DNA of 64,000 nucleotides from Histoplasma ohiense (lineage: Eukaryota > Ascomycota > Eurotiomycetes > Onygenales > Ajellomycetaceae): positions 4,827,501 through 4,891,500 of the forward strand of contig JAEVHH010000002.1 of the NCBI GenBank assembly GCA_017607445.1, in the 5' to 3' direction. The translations under genes were made by a program, and so were the position numbers. Shown piece after piece: positions 59,142 through 64,000 of the stretch. The first letter of the stretch is position 1; each line of letters opens with the position of its first letter. The notes under the pieces are model-generated. The model was not told the DNA's origin. It did not search any database and worked only from the letters and a program-made list of their open reading frames with translations.

Positions 59142-59687
59142 TGGGCCTGTTATGCAGAAAGGTACAGTGCACATGATAGATTCAGTTTGCTTTTGCTTTT
59201 GCTTTTCATCTGATGTACCGTGTAGCGGGGATTTCTTTTTTCCCTCGCGGCTAATAGGTTCAATCAAGTTCATTATATATGTGCGACCATCAGAGAGAAT
59301 GAGAGAATGTGTGCTTGTGTATACCCCAGTGAAATGTGATCTGGGTATATGTCGGAGCCAGCAAAGGAAATCACTCTTCGACCTAACAGCAGAGTGAAGC
59401 GGCTCAGGATATACATCGTCCATCTCGGGGAACAGTCAGTACCACGACCTTCGTATCAAGCTAACATCGTCAACACAAAGGGACTTGCCCATCATAGGGC
59501 CCTAATACCATTTCCAGATATATGGGAGAATAAGAGGGTTGTGTTTGTGTTGGGATGGGTCTATGGGGTTCTTGTTTTAACGTGGCAGAGGTGAGGGAGT
59601 GTCGTGATATTGGAAGAGGACTAATAGGTTGGATATATGCCGGTATGGGAAACTGTATCCCTAACCGCGTCCCTGCGCCGCCCCCCC

Positions 59688-59688
<1 letters not shown>

Positions 59689-59718
<30 letters not shown>
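59689..59718. repeat. poly-T run (30)
   Basis: Thirty consecutive T after a run of seven C and one G in the convergent intergenic region. Confidence 0.95.
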
Positions 59719-59720
<2 letters not shown>

Positions 59721-60018
59721 CTTCCCCTTATATATCGCTTGAAAAAGAACGAAATGGGAGGACACCCGGTTACAGGATTGCCCTGTAACATATATCCCAA
59801 AATTCGCGTTGGGTACACCATCGCCCAGCTGAATATATGCGGGCTCATCTGTCAGATATCGAAGAAAGCACCTCAATTCTCTTGTCTGTGACCAAGTAGA
59901 TCTATGTATGTTCTTCATGGCATGGAGGAGATAACTACGTGTTTATCTCTAGAGACGAGGAAGAAAAGCAGTCCAATCCCAGAAGTGTTGGGATCTATAG
60001 TAGAGAGCTGGACACAAC

Positions 60019-60037
60019 TTTTTTTTTTTTTTTTTTT
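60019..60037. repeat. poly-T run (19)
   Basis: Nineteen consecutive T, 300 bases after the previous run. Confidence 0.95.
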
Positions 60038-60696
60038 GGAACAGTACATGTGCGGTGCAACCCCTGATTGACCTCACTATTGAACTGAATTGAGCCGGGA
60101 AAATAATACTTAACAAACAAATGTGTAATTTCGATAGAAATGTTCTATGACATGAAGCAAGCTGGTCGTGATAGCCGCTACTATCCCACAAGGTCCTGAA
60201 CCTGTGAGAGTGGCAATACCTGACATTGCAAATTTACCTGACATTTTGTCGTCTCCCTTTTCAGCTGACTGGTTTGTGCAGCCACTATCGAGTATAGCTA
60301 TTGATATTTTTGAGGTTATATAGTTTAGTGGTTGTGACATCCTGAGGAAGATGATGGCCAATATGTTTCTCACTTGGAGGGCAGTCGAGGATTCGAATAT
60401 TGAAAACTAATGTTTCAGAATATATAGAAATCTCATCAGAAGTAGGGAGTTCGATGTTAAATTAAATATAATTGTAATCGATTATTTATGCCACAGTTAG
60501 AGTTGGAGGTAATGGAGAGTCAGAGTAGTGTGCTATTTATGTTGAAAACAAATTAGAATCTGGATGGTTTTTCGATGTCGATATCAAAGTGAAAGCTTTA
60601 TCCGGAAGAAGGTCTGAAGAGACACATGGTGGCTTGCCGCAAGGATGGAGCAGACCGAACACCAGAACAGCCAACAGCATTCATATAGGAAGAAAA

Positions 60697-62572
60697 TTAG
60701 GTCCGGGTTTTACTCTGGTGTAGCAACCATGTTAGTAAATCTACCTTCGTGGCCACAGCCACCGGCTTCATAGCTCCATGCTCATCCTTCTCCGTAACAA
60801 CAGCCGCACTATTCCATTCGAAAAACCGGTTCAATGCATTCAGCGGAGTTTCTAGAGTTATTTCAATAAATTGATGACGCCTTTCCGCGGCCCGCCCGGC
60901 TTCAGAAGTGCCAATAGAGCCAGCGAGAGGATCTGGAGCAGACCATGCGATATCTCTGGGATCCGTGACCACCTCCGACAACTTCGAAAAGTCAAACATC
61001 ACATCAGAAATGGGGCTGCTGCTCGTAGCTCTCCCGTGAGAGACTCGGCTGAGGATATTTCCGAGAGTTACCAGACCGACCAAACGTCTTCCAGTGGGGG
61101 CAAGCACAGGTAGTTGATCGAAACCTTTTTCTCTCATCACCTCGATAGCGGCCTCGCATGTGGAATTTGATGGGATTGTAGTAACTGGCTTTAATCTCAG
61201 CGCCTTAACTTTGGCTCCGGAGAATGGATCCTGAGGTCTTCGTGGTTGTATCTCTGGTGACGAAGGCTCCGCCACTGATGAGACTTCCGGGAGCAGATCG
61301 TTCGCGGCTAGCCAGTCGTCATCCGCAAACTGTAGACTAATAAGTATCATGCGAGGCAACTCCATGGTGTGCAAATAATGTAAAAACACATTTTAAAAAA
61401 ATATAGATACCTTTGTCAGATAACTTCGAATACTATCAGGGAGAATGACGACAATCACATCGTCTTCAGTAAAATCAAAGTCTTTGGCTGCTTTTGCAAG
61501 ACCGGCAATCGCACTTCCACTGCTCCCGCCCACGAGAAGTCCCTCTTCGGCTATCAGTTGTCTGGCATACTGAAATGATTCTCTGTCACCAGTTTTATAC
61601 CACTTGTCAATAATACTGCGGTCCAGTACCTCAGGGATGAAGTCGTAGCCGATACCTTCTACCTTGTATGGCTCGTTCATGTGTTCCTTGTTCAAATTTT
61701 CCGGCAACGCAAGGATGGAGCCATGAGGATCTGCCGCAATGACTTTGACATTGGGATTATGCTTCCTTAGGCCACGCGCAATACCAGTAATCGTGCCACC
61801 CGTCCCCGCACCTGCTATCACGGCTGTTATCCTGCCTTCAGTTTGGGCCCATATTTCCTCCGCAGTTCCATGTTCGTGAGCTAGTGGGTTATCTTCGTTT
61901 CCGTACTGATCTAAAATATGTGCATTTGGTAACTCCTTCTCCAATCTCTTCGCGACACCAATGTGGGATTCTGGAGAATCGAAAGCGGCTTCTGTTGGTG
62001 TTCGGATAATTGTAGCTCCCAACGCACGCAAGACTGAAACCTTTTCAGCGGACATCTTCTCAGGAAGAGTGATTATCGTTTTATAGCCTGCTCACGCAAT
62101 ATATAAACATTTAGAAAAACACTTCAAATATACTAAATGCGCCTGTCGGCAAGTAAATAATAGAGTGGCCTAGCTAAAGGCGGCTACTGACCTTTTACTG
62201 CAGCAACAAGAGCAAGCCCAATACCCCTAAATACATCAATTGCACTTTAGTCAGTTAAATCCGCTGATATCACTCACTTCAGCCAAAATGGGCGCATTCA
62301 GTTATCACTCACGTATTTCCGCTTGTTGGCTCAATCAGCGTGTCACCGGGCTTTATTTTCCCTTTGCGCTCGGCCTCCTCAATCATGCGCAAGGCAATTC
62401 GATCCTTCACACTTCCCCCAGCATTGAAATACTCTAGTTTAGCATAGACAGTAGCTTTGACACCAAGCCTCTGAGGTACTTTGTTGAGACGGGTTAGAGG
62501 TGTATTGCCGATTTGCTGCGTGATGGATTCCATCACCGCTGGAGGGGTAACTGGGTTCGTTTTGGTAGACAT
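60697..62572 (-). CDS. CYS4: cystathionine beta-synthase
   Basis: Minus-strand exons 62313-62572, 62192-62226, 61411-62087 and 60697-61329 give 534 residues. The PLP enzyme condenses serine and homocysteine to cystathionine, the first step of transsulfuration. Seen motifs: ITQQIGNTPLTRLNKVP, FNAGGSVKDRIALRMIEEAE with the PLP lysine, PTSGNTGIGLALVAAVKG, DQYGNEDNPLAHE, AGAGTGGTITGIARGLR and EEGLLVGGSSGSA. The C-terminal exon holds two CBS regulatory domains (TTIPSNSTCEAAIEVM and ETPLNALNRFFEW regions). There is no N-terminal haem domain, as is normal for fungi. Exon 2 is only 35 bases and carries the end of the PLP phosphate loop. All introns are GT-AG. Confidence 0.95.
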
Positions 62573-63103
62573 TATGGTGGGGGTGTAGATGTCGGTGGAG
62601 AGTGAAACCGAAAGACGGCGATAAAACAAAAGAAAAAAAGAAATGGAACAAGTAGAAGGCTGAAGGGGGAGAAGCAGCGTGTAGATATATACAGATCGTG
62701 ATGAGGCGGGCCTGGCCTATTGACGCGGGCCGATGTCAACCGCCCTCAAACTTTGAGAAGGAATTCCAGAAGTGGCGCTCCGACATCTCGACAGAGGAGT
62801 CCTAACATATTCTAGCAAAGCTGAAGATATTCACCACATCCAGATATGCGTATGCGATTGTTTTGAATATGAGTGGGAGTAGGAATGGGAACATCTGTGT
62901 GATGACATGGCAATGCTGGTATCCGAGCTGTTGGTTGAATTAAGATGACACGGGGGTGTTAAAAATTTGACGATTTCATTTTTACATCAGAGTCCCTCAG
63001 AATAAGTTAAATACATAGAAACAGCATTTTCGACTCTATATCATTGGTCACAGGATGCGGCTCAATTTTACGGTTCATCAAACAGTGTTACAAGCTAAGA
63101 CGC
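62573..63103. other. intergenic, CBS promoter and hydrolase 3' flank
   Basis: 531 bases between two minus-strand genes; upstream region of CBS. No gene seen. Confidence 0.6.
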
Positions 63104-64000
63104 TCAGCCTTCAATAAATGCCAATATATCCTGAACAAGTTGTTCACCATGCGTGATATACAGGCCTGTCAAGGCATGAAACTGATTAGCAATAGAAGAA
63201 TATGCAAGGCGACATGGAAATTGAAAATCGACAGAAAACAAGCTGAATAATTTCACTCACCATGAGCTCCCGACTCATACTTCCTAACCACCGTCCTGGG
63301 GATGATTTCCTTGATGATTTGGGAAGTGGCTTCAATGGGACAACCCAAATCCTGATCTCCATGGACGCACATGATAGGGATGTCAGTCTCTGCACCAAGT
63401 TTTCGCAAGCGATCTGTGAAATCCACCCCCGTGATGATCTGGATACAGCGCTCGATGGCAACGGAATCCGCCTGAGCAACAAAGCCTTCAAGCCGTCGGA
63501 GCGTGAACTCTGACAACTTGTGCTCAGGTGAAGGTACAGAGAGCGATGGGGGTAGAGCTTCATGTGTGTAATCAGCCCGCGAGCCACGGAATCCTTGGAG
63601 AATCGAGTCCCAAAGCTCGCGCGATGGCGCAGTAGGGTTTTCTGGTGTAGCCAGGGGGTATGGAAGCGCGGGACCTATCCAAAAGAACCCCTAAGTATTG
63701 GTCAGGCGGTGTCAGTGAGATTCTCGCACTGCGCTAAGTGTTTCGTTCTCATACCTTGCAGTTGCTTCTGACGTATTCGCTGCGCTCGTACGCTAGCAGA
63801 GTTTCTCCTGGACCCATGCTCGCTGCCACAAAAACAAACGGACCGATATCAAGTTTCTCTAACAGATGGGCCGCATCCTGGGCGAAGACGTTATAATCTA
63901 TCTGCTCCTTGCCCGGTTCTGCACAATTCCCACCATTCCAATCACTTTGGCCGAAACCACGGCGATCAGGGGCAATGCATCTGAATCGATAAGTCTCGCA
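63104..64000 (-). CDS. alpha/beta hydrolase, 5' end beyond the window
   Basis: Minus-strand exons 63755-64000 (partial), 63261-63690 and 63104-63165. The visible part has the alpha/beta hydrolase order: RCIAPDRRGFGQSDW after the oxyanion region, a nucleophile-elbow-like FVAASMGPGETLLAYE, a cap region with FFWIGPALPYP, the acid strand IPIMCVHGDQDLGCPIEA and a terminal histidine in ESGAHGLYITHGEQL. The elbow reads AASMG, not the usual GXSXG, but serine is in place. The substrate is unknown; the class includes epoxide hydrolases, esterases and non-haem peroxidases. Introns use GTATGA and GTGAGT donors. The N-terminus and start lie past base 64000. Confidence 0.85.

Larger units (their letters stand above)
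59142..60696. other. intergenic, convergent SRP102 / CBS, 1.55 kb
   Basis: No gene supported. Two long T-runs are present: 30 T at 59689-59718 preceded by a C-run, and 19 T at 60019-60037. A TTTTGC repeat lies near 59184-59207. Confidence 0.6.

Noticed and set aside
59689..59718. Poly-T run as the tail of a retrocopy or LINE on the minus strand
   Set aside because: No coding remnant or target-site duplication is visible next to it; simple slippage explains it.

Overview
This window is nuclear DNA from a filamentous ascomycete. The genes are split by many short introns (about 45 to 220 bases) with CTAAY-type branch points. The protein set (COP9 subunit CSN3, a TRAPP sedlin-type subunit, DUF2183, KRE9/KNH1, a fungal complex I 21 kDa-type subunit) is typical of Pezizomycotina. 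Protein style and moderate GC suggest Eurotiomycetes, most likely Onygenales, but I cannot fix the genus. The region is gene-dense and euchromatic. I see no rRNA, tRNA, transposon, virus or CRISPR array.

Layout, left to right. A sedlin-like TRAPP subunit (-) and the complex I PSST subunit (+) sit head to head. Then come an MIT-domain protein (+), the Fe-S scaffold ISU1 (+), CSN3 (-), a copper amine oxidase (-), a decayed aldehyde dehydrogenase (+), PRO2 (+), ribosomal eL18 (-), a mitochondrial carrier with an apparent one-base frameshift (-), an SR-type RNA-binding protein (+), fimbrin (-), a DDHD phospholipase (+), a small DUF1761-like membrane protein (+), a complex I 21 kDa-type subunit (-), a DOT5-type peroxiredoxin (-), a secreted DUF2183/App1-like protein (-), a BTB protein (-), a PAP2-type membrane protein (-), leukotriene A4 hydrolase (+), CBP3 (-), TIP41 (-), Aurora kinase (+), ATP23 (-), PRO1 (+), a KRE9/KNH1 protein (-), SRP receptor beta (+), cystathionine beta-synthase (-) and a truncated alpha/beta hydrolase at the right edge (-).

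Shared functions. PRO1 and PRO2, the two consecutive enzymes of proline synthesis, lie about 36 kb apart. Mitochondrial functions are frequent: two complex I subunits, ISU1, CBP3, ATP23, a carrier and probably the DDHD lipase. Cystathionine beta-synthase and a carrier of the APS/PAPS type touch sulfur metabolism. I see no biosynthetic cluster or operon-like unit.

I rebuilt exon structures by hand, requiring frame continuity and family conservation. Total coding length is divisible by three for every complete gene except the carrier. The most unusual pattern is how many introns end in AAG: about 12 of about 72. Other points are a GC-AG intron, a 14-base micro-exon, a stop-free 90-base first intron in PRO1, an odd first splice in ISU1, the carrier frameshift and the aldehyde dehydrogenase relic.
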